From: CAYNYM01 sp049366815
GTDB taxonomy: Bacteria; Desulfobacterota; DSM-4660; Desulfatiglandales; HGW-15
Assembly: GCA_049366815.1 (NCBI GenBank)
Contig: JBMNCO010000181.1
Coordinates: 29,565 to 93,564, forward strand
Reading direction: 5' to 3'
Length of the DNA stretch: 64,000 nucleotides
Position numbers and translations under genes: made by a program. The notes below the pieces were generated by a model. The model was given only the letters and a program-made list of their open reading frames with translations. It did no database searches and was not told where the DNA came from. Shown here piece after piece: positions 16,053-25,542 of the stretch. Position 1 is the first letter of the stretch. Each line of letters starts with the position of its first letter.

Positions 16053-16421
16053 TTATTCCATGGTCTCCGCATCTTCTTTACCCTGTTTTTTATCAAGTTT
16101 TTCCCGTTTCTTTTGCTGCCGCTTGCTCATTTCAGTACCCTCGCCCGCCGCCTTCAGTTTCTGGGCCTTTTCTTTTGTGGGCTTGGTGCTTTTCTCGGAC
16201 TTGACCTTCGCCATGTCCTCGATTTTCTTTTCCTTGGCGTCGATCGCTTCCAGCCGGTTTGCTGTCTTACGCAATTGGGCCCTCAGTTTTCTCACCTTGG
16301 GATCTCTGGTCAGCTGATCGGACTTACGACCTTTTTCAGTTAGATCAGTAAGGCGCCGGCTCAGCTTACTTTCCAGGGAGACCTTCTGGTCCATTCTTGC
16401 TTCTCTGGTTTTTGACGGCAT
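16053..16421 (-). CDS. Lys-rich coiled-coil hypothetical protein
   Basis: 122 aa, about a quarter Lys/Arg, strongly helical and predicted coiled coil with a low-complexity KSTKPTKEKAQK centre and an acidic C-terminus. No known domain; nucleic-acid binding is a guess from charge. GGAGA lies 5 bases before the ATG, and its own terminator follows, so it is a monocistronic gene. Confidence 0.65.
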   Translation of the reverse strand: MPSKTREARMDQKVSLESKLSRRLTDLTEKGRKSDQLTRDPKVRKLRAQLRKTANRLEAIDAKEKKIEDMAKVKSEKSTKPTKEKAQKLKAAGEGTEMSKRQQKKREKLDKKQGKEDAETME

Positions 16422-16813
16422 ATCTTCTCCTTTCTATCTGAACCCGCGAATCATGCCCGGTTCACCGAAACTTTCAGGCTATCTGTCTGAAGTTGTCTTC
16501 GTACCAACTTTACAGCTCCTCAAAAATAAGGGGTAGATATTAGTATGAAAGATCTTGATTGTAAAGCCCCTTTTAATATGGGCTTTTTTAACTCCGGGCC
16601 GGAATTCGGGGATATGAAGTCGCCCCTGCCTCACCAGTCCCAAAGGGATTCGATCTTGCGTCCTCTGCGCAAAGTTGCGTTGCTCATGACACCTTGAACG
16701 GCTTGGTAATCGGTGTCCTGTCCTCTTGGGAAAATATGACTTTGTTTTTATCGGGGCTTCATATATTATCGGCGATCAGTGGGGATATTTCAGAAATCCT
16801 TTGGAGGAATGCC
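16422..16813. other. 392-base intergenic region with an orphan terminator
   Basis: Lies between two divergently read genes. It contains a plus-strand terminator (16563-16589) with no gene upstream on that strand. No convincing promoter or coding frame seen. Confidence 0.5.
16563..16589 (+). terminator. Orphan Rho-independent terminator
   Basis: AAAGCCC, 10-base loop, GGGCTTT, then TTTT on the plus strand. The minus strand has no U-run. No plus-strand gene precedes it, so it may end a small RNA or antisense transcript starting in 16430-16550. Confidence 0.6.
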
Positions 16814-17389
16814 ATGGCTGCCAGTTTTCCGACCAGGGAGGAGGCCTTTCAACTTCTGAGTCAATACAACGAGAGTGAGAGCCTTATCAAGCACGCCCTC
16901 GCCGTTGAGGGCGTGATGCGCTATTTTGCCAGAAAACGCGGCGAAGATGAGGAAAAATGGGGTGTGATCGGTCTTGTTCATGATCTGGATTATGAACGAT
17001 ATCCCCAGGAGCACTGCAAGAAGACCGAAGAAATCCTTAAGGCCGAGGAGTGGCCGGAGGACTATATACGGGCCGTGGTGAGCCACGGTTGGGGGCTTTG
17101 TTCGGACGTTGAACCCCAAACCGACCTGGAAAAGGTCCTCTATACCATCGATGAGCTGACAGGCCTTATCGCTGCAGCCGCACTCATCCGGCCGTCAAAG
17201 AGCATTTTGGATCTTACGGCCAAATCGGTCAAGAAGAAATGGAAGGACAAAAGGTTTGCGGCCGGTGTCGACAGATCCGTGATTGAAAAGGGCGCCGAGA
17301 TGCTCGGCATGGAGATTGGAGATCTCATAGCGGATACCATCATGGGCATGCGGGAGGTTGCAGAGGAAATAGGCCTGAAAGGGGCCTGA
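16814..17389 (+). CDS. HD-domain hydrolase
   Basis: 191 aa, HD superfamily: His in IKHALAVEGVMRY, the HD pair in LVHDLDYERYPQEH, and later IDELTGL. Single-domain HDIG-type proteins like this often act on nucleotides; substrate unknown. ATG 16814 selected because GGAGGA is 5 bases upstream. Stands alone before an enoyl-CoA hydratase gene. Confidence 0.85.
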   Translation: MAASFPTREEAFQLLSQYNESESLIKHALAVEGVMRYFARKRGEDEEKWGVIGLVHDLDYERYPQEHCKKTEEILKAEEWPEDYIRAVVSHGWGLCSDVEPQTDLEKVLYTIDELTGLIAAAALIRPSKSILDLTAKSVKKKWKDKRFAAGVDRSVIEKGAEMLGMEIGDLIADTIMGMREVAEEIGLKGA

Positions 17390-17553
17390 TCACACCCCTT
17401 GCCCTATCGAACAAGAAGAAGGGTCAGAGCACACACCGTTCCGATCGACATGGATGGATGTCGAACGCTGTATCGATCGCTTTTCCCCTGGAAGGATACG
17501 GCACAGGGGAAGAGTCGGCCCAGGGCCATCCCTTTGACAATGAGGACGGTTTC

Positions 17554-18345
17554 ATGAACGAGCCACAACATATTCTCTATTGCGTTGAGGGACACACAGC
17601 TCTCCTCACGATTAATCGCCCGGAGGCCAAAAATGCCTTCAGTCCCGAGATGATCGCCCTTTGGCGACAGGCCCTGGAGGAGGCCAGAAGAGACGACCGT
17701 GTGCGAGTCATCGTGGTCTCTGGAAATGGGGACACCTTTTGTTCCGGTGGGGATATCCGGGACATGGCGAACGGGAAACTCCGGTCATGGGAGATGAAAA
17801 ATTTTTTGTGGGAAGGGGTACATCGTATCATTCTGACCCTTGAAGACCTCGACAAGCCCGTGATCGCTGCCATCAACGGCGCTGCAATGGGTGCAGGCCT
17901 TGATATGGCACTGATGTGTGATCTCAGGATATGCTCCGATAGGGCCAAACTGGCGGAGTCCTACATTCTGATGGGTCTGGTACCCGGAGACGGCGGGGCC
18001 TATTTCCTGCCCAGGCTGGTCGGCTTGGCCAAGGCCCTGGAGCTGTTGCTCACCGGGGACACCCTCACGCCTCAGGAGGCCCTGGCTATCGGCCTCGTCA
18101 ATCGGGTTGTCCCGCATGCCCGTCTTCTGTCAGAGACCATGGAAATGGCGGAAAAGATCGGGAGTAGACCTCCCCTGGCCGCCCGAATGATGAAGCGGGC
18201 CGTCTACCAGGCCCAGGGGAGCGATTTGAGATCCCATTTGGATTACATCTCTTCACATATTTCCCTGCTCTCTGAAACAGCCGATCACCTGGAGGCCGCC
18301 AAGGCATTCCTGGAGAAGAGAAAACCCGTATTTTGCGGCCGGTGA
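17554..18345 (+). CDS. Enoyl-CoA hydratase/isomerase family protein
   Basis: 263 aa, crotonase superfamily. Signature regions: LTINRPEAKNAFSPEM, the first oxyanion-hole loop FCSGGDIRDM, the second INGAAMGAGLDMALMCDLRI, and the catalytic region ILMGLVPGDGGAYFLPRLVG (Gly-Asp-Gly where hydratases usually have a Glu, so the exact reaction is open). Length typical. ATG 17554 has TGAGGA upstream. Probably acts in fatty- or aromatic-acid beta-oxidation. Confidence 0.88.
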   Translation: MNEPQHILYCVEGHTALLTINRPEAKNAFSPEMIALWRQALEEARRDDRVRVIVVSGNGDTFCSGGDIRDMANGKLRSWEMKNFLWEGVHRIILTLEDLDKPVIAAINGAAMGAGLDMALMCDLRICSDRAKLAESYILMGLVPGDGGAYFLPRLVGLAKALELLLTGDTLTPQEALAIGLVNRVVPHARLLSETMEMAEKIGSRPPLAARMMKRAVYQAQGSDLRSHLDYISSHISLLSETADHLEAAKAFLEKRKPVFCGR

Positions 18346-18524
18346 CGCCGTTGGAGGGCGACGTGTTCCCTTTCGGCCCGATCACTTTTATGGACGCCGG
18401 TCGACTTCCAATCGGTTGCTCGTGGTCATTTTTGTCTCAGCCGTGCCTACCCGGCGGTTGTTCGTCACTTGGCCACGCCCATGGGGTGCTTCAGGTTTGA
18501 AAGGCACAAACCCAGCGATTCCCC

Positions 18525-18554
18525 TTGACCTTTCATGACAAACCGGCGTATATA
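18525..18554 (+). promoter_or_regulatory. Promoter upstream of infA
   Basis: TTGACC at 18525-18530, 18-base spacer, TATATA at 18549-18554. Predicts a leader of about 125 bases before infA. The rest of 18346-18687 shows no gene. Confidence 0.5.
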
Positions 18555-18687
18555 GTGCCCATGTTTTCTTTATTCGACAGACGGAGACGCTCTATCCAGC
18601 ATGTGGCTATCTCCGCTTTTTTGTGTCCAACGCTCACCTTTAACGTCACCACCTGGACCCGGTGAAGGACAGGAAGATAGGGGCATC

Positions 18688-18906
18688 TTGAGCCGAGCTG
18701 ATTTAATCGAACTGGAAGGGGTTGTAAGCAGGATATTGGGCCGAGGGAACCTGGAGATTGAATGTGAAAATAATCTCATCGTTCGTGGAGTGCTTTCCGG
18801 AAGGATGAAAAAAAATAGGATCAAGGTGATACAGGGCGACCGGGTCAAGGTAAGCGTCTCACCTTACGACACCTCACATGGTATTATTACCTATCGATTT
18901 AAATAG
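18688..18906 (+). CDS. infA: Translation initiation factor IF-1 (TTG start)
   Basis: 72 aa, exactly the length of canonical IF-1 if initiated at TTG 18688. The S1/OB fold is clear: ADLIELEGVV, GVLSGRMKKNRIKVIQGDRVKV, SPYDTSHGIITYRFK. IF-1 occupies the ribosomal A site with IF-3 and IF-2 during initiation. AGGAAG and GGGG precede the TTG. A longer in-frame reading from ATG 18601 would add a non-homologous extension. Relatively divergent for IF-1, so a second infA elsewhere in the genome is possible. Confidence 0.9.
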   Translation: MSRADLIELEGVVSRILGRGNLEIECENNLIVRGVLSGRMKKNRIKVIQGDRVKVSVSPYDTSHGIITYRFK

Positions 18907-19058
18907 CAAACACGGGTCAACCGTCCGGCGGACGCGGGCCTCGGAGCCCTGGGGCAGCGACGCCTCGGATCCTGCGCAGACGGTCGGACATCTCTCAACG
19001 ATGCTTTTGCCCTGAAAGGGCCGGAAGAAGTTCGGTCACCGTTCAGAGGAAAGGGAAT

Positions 19059-19460
19059 ATGGCTGAAAAGAAAAAAGGCAAAGTGATTTCCATGAAGAGA
19101 TGGGTGGAAATACACAACATGGTACAGACAATCAAATCAGGGATGTTCTATCAGGCTTTCATAGAAGACCTCAGCGACCTGGATTACAATGACAAAGCGG
19201 ACTACTTTGGATTGGTCTATTGCATACCGGGTGAGGACCGTTCCGATCAGGCGCCTCCCTTTGACCTTGACCAAAATCAGTTGATCATGATGATTGACGT
19301 CGAAGATGACAGCGACCTCTTTTACACAGGGGAACGCGGTGTGGAACGTTATGAGATTCACGATATGGTCACTGATGACGTCCACGTGATGTTCCGCGTT
19401 CCCTATCCCACACCTAAACTCAAGGCCGTCAAAAAGCCCATCAAACCACTCAACAAATAG
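19059..19460 (+). CDS. Conserved hypothetical protein
   Basis: 133 aa, acidic centre with basic ends (MAEKKKGK... and KAVKKPIKPLNK). No domain recognised. It may be globular (YFGLVYCIPG, LIMMIDVEDD) and cytosolic. AGGAAAGGG precedes the ATG. Lies between infA and a convergent epimerase gene. Confidence 0.65.
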   Translation: MAEKKKGKVISMKRWVEIHNMVQTIKSGMFYQAFIEDLSDLDYNDKADYFGLVYCIPGEDRSDQAPPFDLDQNQLIMMIDVEDDSDLFYTGERGVERYEIHDMVTDDVHVMFRVPYPTPKLKAVKKPIKPLNK

Positions 19461-19521
19461 GCTGATCTGTCAATATCGTCCGTCTGGAATCCTACAGGCG
19501 CCTCTTTGCTCCCAAAAGGAT

Positions 19522-20457
19522 TCAGTCATGGATTTGACCTTCCGGATTCTGATGAAGCAGGTCCCGGAGGGCCTCCCTGATTGTGGGGAAACGGAAATGG
19601 AAACCGCTCCTGAGAAGAAAAACGGGAAGAGCCTTTTGCCCTTTTAGAAGCATTGAACCGAATTCGCCCAGCAGGGTCTTTATCACAATGCCGGGAACAG
19701 CCGGCATAAACGCGGGTTTTCCCAGGGCCAGGGCCAGTTCTTTTGTGAGATCCCTGTTTCTCACGGGGTTTGGGGCTACACAATTCACCGCACCCTTTGC
19801 CGCCTCATTTTTCATCAAGAACAGATAGATCTCCACAAGATCCCGCTCATGAATCCATGAAAACCATTGGCCGCCGCTTCCCAATGGACTTCCCAGATAC
19901 CTTTTGTAGATGGGAAGACTCTTCTTCAGTGCTCCACCGCCCCTGCCCAGGATAACGCCAAAACGCAGGAGACATACCCTGGCCCCCATACGCTCCGCCC
20001 TGAGGGCCTCGGATTCCCAGTCCCGGGCCACGGAGGCGAGAAAATCCCTGCCCGGAGGACAGCTTTCGTCCAGTTCTTCATCGTCGTGAAACCCATAATA
20101 TCCCACAGCGGAAGTGCTCAGGAAAAGGGTCTCTTTGCCCTCGCGTGCCGAAAGGGCCTCCACGAGATGCCTCGTTGTCAGGACACGGCTGTTCCGGATC
20201 TCCAATTTGGCCGATTTCGTCCATCGAGAAAAAATGGAGGTCCCCGCGAGATTGATAATGACCTCGTGATCGGAAACCCTGCCCTGCCATGCCCCTTCCC
20301 GGGCAGGGTCACCTTCCAGATACCGGACATTTGGAGGCGGAGGGTGAACCGATCCGGGGTTCCTCGTCAGGACGGTCACATCGTGTCCATCCTGAGTCAG
20401 CCTTCTCGTCAAAGTCCTCCCGACAAACCCTGTCCCCCCGGTCATAAAAATTTTCAT
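19522..20457 (-). CDS. TIGR01777-family NAD(P)-dependent epimerase (YfcH-like)
   Basis: 311 aa, extended short-chain dehydrogenase fold. Nucleotide-binding MTGGTGFVGRTLTRRL at the N-terminus, VIINLAGTSIFSRW, LSTSAVGYYG (active-site Ser/Tyr), LLRFGVILGRGGGAL, FSWIHERDLVEIY, and the C-terminal DUF1731-like segment with LLxSGFxFxFPTIxEAL pattern. Function of the YfcH/SDR39U1 group is not established. ATG 20457 has AGGAGG 7 bases upstream. Ends 61 bases from the convergent hypothetical gene. Confidence 0.9.
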   Translation of the reverse strand: MKIFMTGGTGFVGRTLTRRLTQDGHDVTVLTRNPGSVHPPPPNVRYLEGDPAREGAWQGRVSDHEVIINLAGTSIFSRWTKSAKLEIRNSRVLTTRHLVEALSAREGKETLFLSTSAVGYYGFHDDEELDESCPPGRDFLASVARDWESEALRAERMGARVCLLRFGVILGRGGGALKKSLPIYKRYLGSPLGSGGQWFSWIHERDLVEIYLFLMKNEAAKGAVNCVAPNPVRNRDLTKELALALGKPAFMPAVPGIVIKTLLGEFGSMLLKGQKALPVFLLRSGFHFRFPTIREALRDLLHQNPEGQIHD

Positions 20458-20486
20458 AACAAACCTCCTTCGAGACTTTGTCTCCC

Positions 20487-21311
20487 TCACCCCCCATAGA
20501 ATCTGATGAACAAATCTTCCGGATTCATGTCCTCCCGTATGCCGAATCGCGTCAGGACAAAATCATAGCGGGTGGGGTCCTCCGGAATCAAACGGGCGAA
20601 GGCCCGGGTGATTTCTACGGCCGTATGCATATTCGCCGGCCTGCGTGCTGTAAGGTTGAGAAGAAGTCCGATTTTGTGCATGTGCGTATCCAAGGGTATG
20701 ATCAATTTGTGTGCAGGGACCTTGTCCCAGCCTCCGGGGTCCACGGCATCCTTCCGGACCATCCACCGAAGGAAGAGGTTGAATCTTTTGCATGCACTCC
20801 CCCTGATCGGAGCAGGCAGAAGGCTGTTACGGCGGTGGTTTGAATCTGAAAGGACATCGACAAAGGCCGAGAGGGCGGGGAATATATTGTCATGATGATC
20901 CTCGAGTCGGGCGACAAAGCATTCATGGAGAGAGCCGTACTTTTCAATGGCCTTTTTGGCACCCCATAGCATACGCGCCAGTTCTTCACCCGTCGTGAAG
21001 CGATGTCTGAAATCCGCAAAACAGGAAAGCATCCCCTTCTCTGATTCAGAACAAAGGAAATCGAAGGGAGAGGACCCCACCCGATCCAGCACACAAGACA
21101 CGCTTTTCAATATCTGGGCGACTCTCCCATAGGCCAGAGAAGAGGCGATGAGGCCCACCAGTTCCCTATCGCGGGGGTCCGGGTAGGCATACAGAAACTC
21201 AAGAGGATCAGGGTGAACAAATGCCCGACGATTCCTCGACAGGTAAAGCTCCTCGAGGACCGCACCGGCTGACGGAGACAGGATGGATATCCTTTTCCCT
21301 CTTACATTCAT
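20487..21311 (-). CDS. TIGR02757-family (DUF2400) protein
   Basis: 274 aa. Matches the TIGR02757 family of uncharacterised proteins: HPDPLEFLYAYPDPRDRELVGLIASSLAYGRV near the N-terminus, CKRFNLFLRWMVRKDAVDPGGW, and LDTHMHKIGLLLNL with the final PVRYDFxLTRFGI-like segment. Related to HhH DNA glycosylases by fold, so a DNA- or nucleotide-related role is possible but unproven. Start ATG 21311 is the most family-like. It lies 13 bases after the diguanylate cyclase gene, so they are likely co-transcribed. Confidence 0.85.
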   Translation of the reverse strand: MNVRGKRISILSPSAGAVLEELYLSRNRRAFVHPDPLEFLYAYPDPRDRELVGLIASSLAYGRVAQILKSVSCVLDRVGSSPFDFLCSESEKGMLSCFADFRHRFTTGEELARMLWGAKKAIEKYGSLHECFVARLEDHHDNIFPALSAFVDVLSDSNHRRNSLLPAPIRGSACKRFNLFLRWMVRKDAVDPGGWDKVPAHKLIIPLDTHMHKIGLLLNLTARRPANMHTAVEITRAFARLIPEDPTRYDFVLTRFGIREDMNPEDLFIRFYGG

Positions 21312-21324
21312 TGAGGACGGGCCG

Positions 21325-22671
21325 TCAGCTCTTTTTTTTCTTCTGAGAATACATGATGTTGTCCGCCCTCTCAATAAGGGTTTCCGAAGTATCCCCCTCC
21401 TTGGCCAGAGCAATCCCGGCGCTGACGCTGACATGGATATCCCCCTTGGCATAGGAGGTAAAACGTATTCGTTTGAGGTTTTTTCTGAAATTGAGGATTC
21501 TCTCCATGGCCATTTCGCCTGTCAGACTTTCAATAAGAACAACAAATTCATCCCCCCCATATCTTGCAATGAAATCGTCTCTGCGAAAGCTGTCAACCAG
21601 GCACTGGGCCACCTTGCACAGGACCTTGTCTCCCGCCACATGACCAAGGGTATCATTGATTTCCTTGAAGTCGTTGACATCTAAAATAATCAAACAGAGG
21701 GGAATGCCGTGTTCGTGAAACCCCTTCAGTGATTCGGTGATCCTTTCGTCAAAGGCCTTTCGATTGTGGAGGCCGGTCAACCCGTCCTTCTCCGCTGCGG
21801 CCTGGAACTGCGCCGCCCTTTTGGACACCTGGAGCATGCTCTTCTCGGCTTCCGAGATACGATTTTTGAGTATCTGAATACTTTTAAAGGCCGACTTCGC
21901 CTTCCTGGTCGCCTCTCTTTTCCTATCCGACAACAGGCGCTTGATATTGTCGATCTTTTCTACAACCGTGATCTTGATTTCATCAATGGTCCTGTGAATA
22001 TTGAAGGATTCGACGATGGAACCCGCTTCGGAATTGACCTTCATCTCGAGGTACTCGATAGCTTTGAGGCTCTCTTTTTCACCGAATTCATTGCTCAGGG
22101 TCTTTTCGAGATCCTTGACCTGATCAAGGAGGTGGATGAAGGCCCTGTTTATATACCTGAAGTCTTCTCCTATTTTTATTTTCAAGGTGTCCACGAGGGC
22201 CAGGAAGGCTTGGGTTGCTTTGTCAAATTCCTCCGGGTCTACGCCATCCTTACACGTGAGATTGATGCTGGAGGCCATCTCGGCAAGCTCGTCGGTCAGA
22301 GGATAAAAATCTTCCAAAATGGCGTTCATCATGCTTCTCACCGCCCGGCATGCATCCATCAGGCGCTGCTCCAGAGTCCCGACCAGATCAGGAGAAACCG
22401 CCTCCTTTTCCTGCTCGGATTCGGTTGCAAGGATCTTGTCCTTGAGTTTACCAAGCTCAACATCGATGAGATCAATGGGCATGGTGGACTCCGCAGCCAC
22501 CATCCTGTTGAGGATTTCCAGTTCCGGGGCCATTTCCTCGTGCATGGCCAACACGGTTCCAAAGGTCTTGATGACCCTTAGAAGGCAGTCTCTCTCTTCC
22601 TGATGGACCCGTTCAGTTTCAAGGTATTCTTGTTTGAGTCTTTTCAGTTCGGTGTTTGGATCCGTGCTCAT
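21325..22671 (-). CDS. Diguanylate cyclase with helical N-terminal domain
   Basis: 448 aa. Residues ~1-290 are almost wholly helical with coiled-coil segments and no TM, suggesting a cytoplasmic sensor or oligomerisation domain. The C-terminal ~165 residues form a GGDEF domain: GLTGLHNRKAFDERI, ILDVNDFKEINDTLGH and ARYGGDEF, with the RRDD inhibitory-site motif (RxxD) just upstream. Predicted to be active and c-di-GMP feedback-inhibited. Confidence 0.92.
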   Translation of the reverse strand: MSTDPNTELKRLKQEYLETERVHQEERDCLLRVIKTFGTVLAMHEEMAPELEILNRMVAAESTMPIDLIDVELGKLKDKILATESEQEKEAVSPDLVGTLEQRLMDACRAVRSMMNAILEDFYPLTDELAEMASSINLTCKDGVDPEEFDKATQAFLALVDTLKIKIGEDFRYINRAFIHLLDQVKDLEKTLSNEFGEKESLKAIEYLEMKVNSEAGSIVESFNIHRTIDEIKITVVEKIDNIKRLLSDRKREATRKAKSAFKSIQILKNRISEAEKSMLQVSKRAAQFQAAAEKDGLTGLHNRKAFDERITESLKGFHEHGIPLCLIILDVNDFKEINDTLGHVAGDKVLCKVAQCLVDSFRRDDFIARYGGDEFVVLIESLTGEMAMERILNFRKNLKRIRFTSYAKGDIHVSVSAGIALAKEGDTSETLIERADNIMYSQKKKKS

Positions 22672-22764
22672 ATTTTCAGACCTTGGTCATAACGCGGCAA
22701 ATACGATACAGGGCCTGTCTTCGCTCCCTCCGCCCGTACGGGAGCGCCAAGACCCTTGGGGTCT

Positions 22765-24057
22765 TTAGGTCTCCCTTTCGTCAATCTCAATATAGGGTCT
22801 TTCGTTGTAACCCGTATAGATCTGACGCGGCCGATGGAGTTTCCAGCCCGGGTCGTCCATCCCTTCCTTCCACTGGCTGATCCAGCCCGGCAGACGCCCG
22901 ATGGCGAACATCACCGTGAACATATTGAGGGGTATCCCGATGGCCCTCAGGACGATCCCGCTGTAAAAATCCACATTCGGATAGAGGTTGTGGTCGATGA
23001 AATAGGGATCGCTGAGTGCCACCTCTTCAAGCTTTCTGCCGATATCCAGCAGGGGATCCACTCGATTCAACTTCTCCAGGATCTTATCACATATCCTTTT
23101 CATGATTCGGGCCCTTGGATCGTAAGTCTTGTAAACCCTGTGCCCGAAACCCATAAGCCTGAAGGGATCGTCCCGGTCCTTTGCCCTGGCGATAAAGGGG
23201 GTCGGATCCCCTCCGTTGGCCTGGATATCGTTCAGCATCTCAACAACGGCCTGGTTTGCACCCCCGTGCAGCGGTCCCCACAGGGCGCAAATGCCTGCAG
23301 AAATGGCGGCATACAGGTTGACCCGTGCGCTTCCCACCAGTCTGACGGCCGCGGTGGAGCAGTTTTGTTCATGGTCCGCGTGCAGGATCCAGAAGGCATC
23401 GAGGGCCTCGACGACATCGGGGTCGATGACATAGGGCCGCACCGGGGAGTCGAACATCATGTTCAGGAAATTTGCCGCATAGGTGAGGTCGTGCCTCGGA
23501 TAGACGACCTTGTGGCCCCTTGAGATCTTATAGGACATGGCCGCCAGGGTCCTGACCTTGGAAAGCAGCCTGGTGAACATGACGTTGAGCTCTTCCTCCT
23601 CTGACCTCTCCGGGATTTCCGGATAAAAGGCCCGCAGGGCGTTGACCATGGAAGAGAGGATGCCCATGGGATGGGCCCTTCGCGGATAATTTTCGAAAAA
23701 CTCGCGCATATCCTCGTGTATGAGGGAGTGGTCGTTCAAAAGGACCGAAAATCTGTTCAGCTCTTCCCTGCTCGGCAATTCGCCGTTTATGAGCAGATAA
23801 GCCGTCTCTCTGAAGGTGGAATGTTCCGCCAGTTGCTCCACCGGAATGCCGCGATATCGGAGGACACCCTTCTCACCATCCATGAAGGTGATGTTGCTCT
23901 TGCAACTTCCGGTGTTACCGAGACCCGGATCGTAGGTAATAAAACCGGTATCTTGGCGTAATCTTCTAATATCAATAGCTTTTTCATGCTCAGTGCCTTC
24001 GATGACAGGCAGCTCAAAGGTCTTTCCGTCAATGATTAATTGGGCCGTTCGTTCCAT
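22765..24057 (-). CDS. gltA: Citrate synthase
   Basis: 430 aa, hexameric (type II) length. Condenses oxaloacetate and acetyl-CoA at the TCA cycle entry. Visible motifs: FMDGEKGVLRYRGIPVEQLA, WILHADHEQNCSTAAVRLVGS, WGPLHGGANQAV (catalytic His), FGHRVYKTYDPRA, and the C-terminal YPNVDFYSGIVLRAIGIP (catalytic Asp). AAGGAGG lies 4 bases before the ATG. Confidence 0.96.
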   Translation of the reverse strand: MERTAQLIIDGKTFELPVIEGTEHEKAIDIRRLRQDTGFITYDPGLGNTGSCKSNITFMDGEKGVLRYRGIPVEQLAEHSTFRETAYLLINGELPSREELNRFSVLLNDHSLIHEDMREFFENYPRRAHPMGILSSMVNALRAFYPEIPERSEEEELNVMFTRLLSKVRTLAAMSYKISRGHKVVYPRHDLTYAANFLNMMFDSPVRPYVIDPDVVEALDAFWILHADHEQNCSTAAVRLVGSARVNLYAAISAGICALWGPLHGGANQAVVEMLNDIQANGGDPTPFIARAKDRDDPFRLMGFGHRVYKTYDPRARIMKRICDKILEKLNRVDPLLDIGRKLEEVALSDPYFIDHNLYPNVDFYSGIVLRAIGIPLNMFTVMFAIGRLPGWISQWKEGMDDPGWKLHRPRQIYTGYNERPYIEIDERET

Positions 24058-24124
24058 TTCGCCTCCTTTCTATTCTTCCAAAACTTGTATTTATATCACA
24101 ATTCCTGCTCATTCTCCAACACTA

Positions 24125-24158
24125 CCCGGCGTTTTTAAAATCCAGCCGGGCTTTTTTT
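24125..24158 (+). terminator. Plus-strand terminator-like hairpin upstream of gltA
   Basis: CCCGGC, 14-base loop, GCCGGG, C, then TTTTTTT on the plus strand. Both flanking genes read on the minus strand, so it does not terminate either in the usual way. It could end an antisense or small RNA. Confidence 0.55.
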
Positions 24159-24243
24159 CGTCATCGCTGCAGATTATGGATTCCATTATAGATCTCAGGT
24201 GTTGACACGCAATCTGAAATCTCTCGGAAAAGATTTCGGGGCT

Positions 24244-25521
24244 TCATAGGACCCGGATTACTGAAAAAAGAACCGGAACGATGACCATGATCATCAGGGC
24301 CGGCATAAACAGGAGGCGATAGCTCCTCATTAGGCTTGCGTGATAATAGTCCTTGGTGACGAGGAGGCAGAGATGGACCGGCGAGAGCATCATCCCCATA
24401 TACCCGAAAGAATAGGCCAAGGCGGCATAGGAAAGATAATCTAAAAGGGGCGCCGATGGGAACATGGGAATGATAAGCGGGAAGGAGGTGCCCACAAATC
24501 CAATTGCCAAACCCGTAATCAGCCCGGATATGAAGGGCATAATCATCACAACCAGGATGACGGGAATGTGGTAGGCCATGAGTTCGTTTCGGATCTGAAG
24601 CACGGCCCGCCCCTCAATCATGGTCTCTTTGAACACCATGATGGCAAGAAGAAGGAACAACATGGGCAGGAGATTCTTGTCCAGGACGGCAGACCCGAAC
24701 CGGCCGAATGAGACGCGATTAATCCGGCAGACCCAGACCATGGCCACCGCAAGGCCGGGTATAATGGAAATCGTTCCCGGGACCGTGACCCTGAGGCCCA
24801 GGGCACCCAGGATGGCGTTGAGCAACGCCAGCCCCAGGATGACGAACACAACAACCAGGATCGGCATGATCTCCCACAGAAAGGTCCTGACGCCCCCCCA
24901 TGAGAAACCTTCGCTGCCGGGGTTGTCCCGCTTTTTTATCGGTCTGATCAAAAAAAATGTCCCACTGAGCACTGAAAGAAGGGTCATGGGTGCCATGACG
25001 ACCATATAGCGCCACGTTTCCACTCCCAGGAGGGCCACGGCCAGCACCACGCCCGGATACAGCGGCCACCAGTATTCCCAGACATGGCGAAACCAGTAAT
25101 TCAATACCGTCTTCTGTTCCTTCGAAACGGAATGGTTCGCAAGGGAGGACTCTACCATCGGGGCGGAGAAAAGGGCGCCCCCGGGCATGGGAAGCAGGCC
25201 GATCAAGGCTGTCATCACAGACCCTACCATACGGGCATCCCGGGAAAGCCGGGCAAAACTCCCCACCAACCGGTCCATGTGACCGGTCTCCTTCATGATC
25301 CTGCTCATCACCAGGATGAGGGCGACAACAAGAAGCAGGCTGACGGTCTGCATTTGTCCGGCCGTGGACACAATAATGCCCAGCCATTGAACAGGTTGGA
25401 GACCCATCCATAGAGCGAGGATCAACGAGCCGACGAAAAGGGAAACACTCAGATGGAATCTCAATCGGTTGAGAAACAACACCAGGGCGAACAGGACAAG
25501 GATTTTAAGGATAGCCGGAAT
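24244..25521 (-). CDS. DUF401 family membrane protein (probable ATT start)
   Basis: About 425 aa with ~10-11 TM segments. Matches the DUF401 (TIGR00529) family of putative permeases: LLPMPGGALFSAPMVESSL, YWFRHVWEYWWPLYPG and LLSPVHLCLLVTKDYY are characteristic. The only ATG/GTG/TTG candidate (GTG 25482) has no ribosome site. An AAGGAGG at 25531-25537 lies 9 bases before an in-frame ATT at 25521, which would add IPAILKILVLFAL, a family-like first helix. The Shine-Dalgarno is only 6 bases past the pyk stop, so this is the second gene of a pyk operon. Substrate unknown; glycolytic context is suggestive only. Confidence 0.85.
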   Translation of the reverse strand: MPAILKILVLFALVLFLNRLRFHLSVSLFVGSLILALWMGLQPVQWLGIIVSTAGQMQTVSLLLVVALILVMSRIMKETGHMDRLVGSFARLSRDARMVGSVMTALIGLLPMPGGALFSAPMVESSLANHSVSKEQKTVLNYWFRHVWEYWWPLYPGVVLAVALLGVETWRYMVVMAPMTLLSVLSGTFFLIRPIKKRDNPGSEGFSWGGVRTFLWEIMPILVVVFVILGLALLNAILGALGLRVTVPGTISIIPGLAVAMVWVCRINRVSFGRFGSAVLDKNLLPMLFLLLAIMVFKETMIEGRAVLQIRNELMAYHIPVILVVMIMPFISGLITGLAIGFVGTSFPLIIPMFPSAPLLDYLSYAALAYSFGYMGMMLSPVHLCLLVTKDYYHASLMRSYRLLFMPALMIMVIVPVLFSVIRVL

Positions 25522-25542
25522 GCTCTTGATCCTCCTTTGGGG

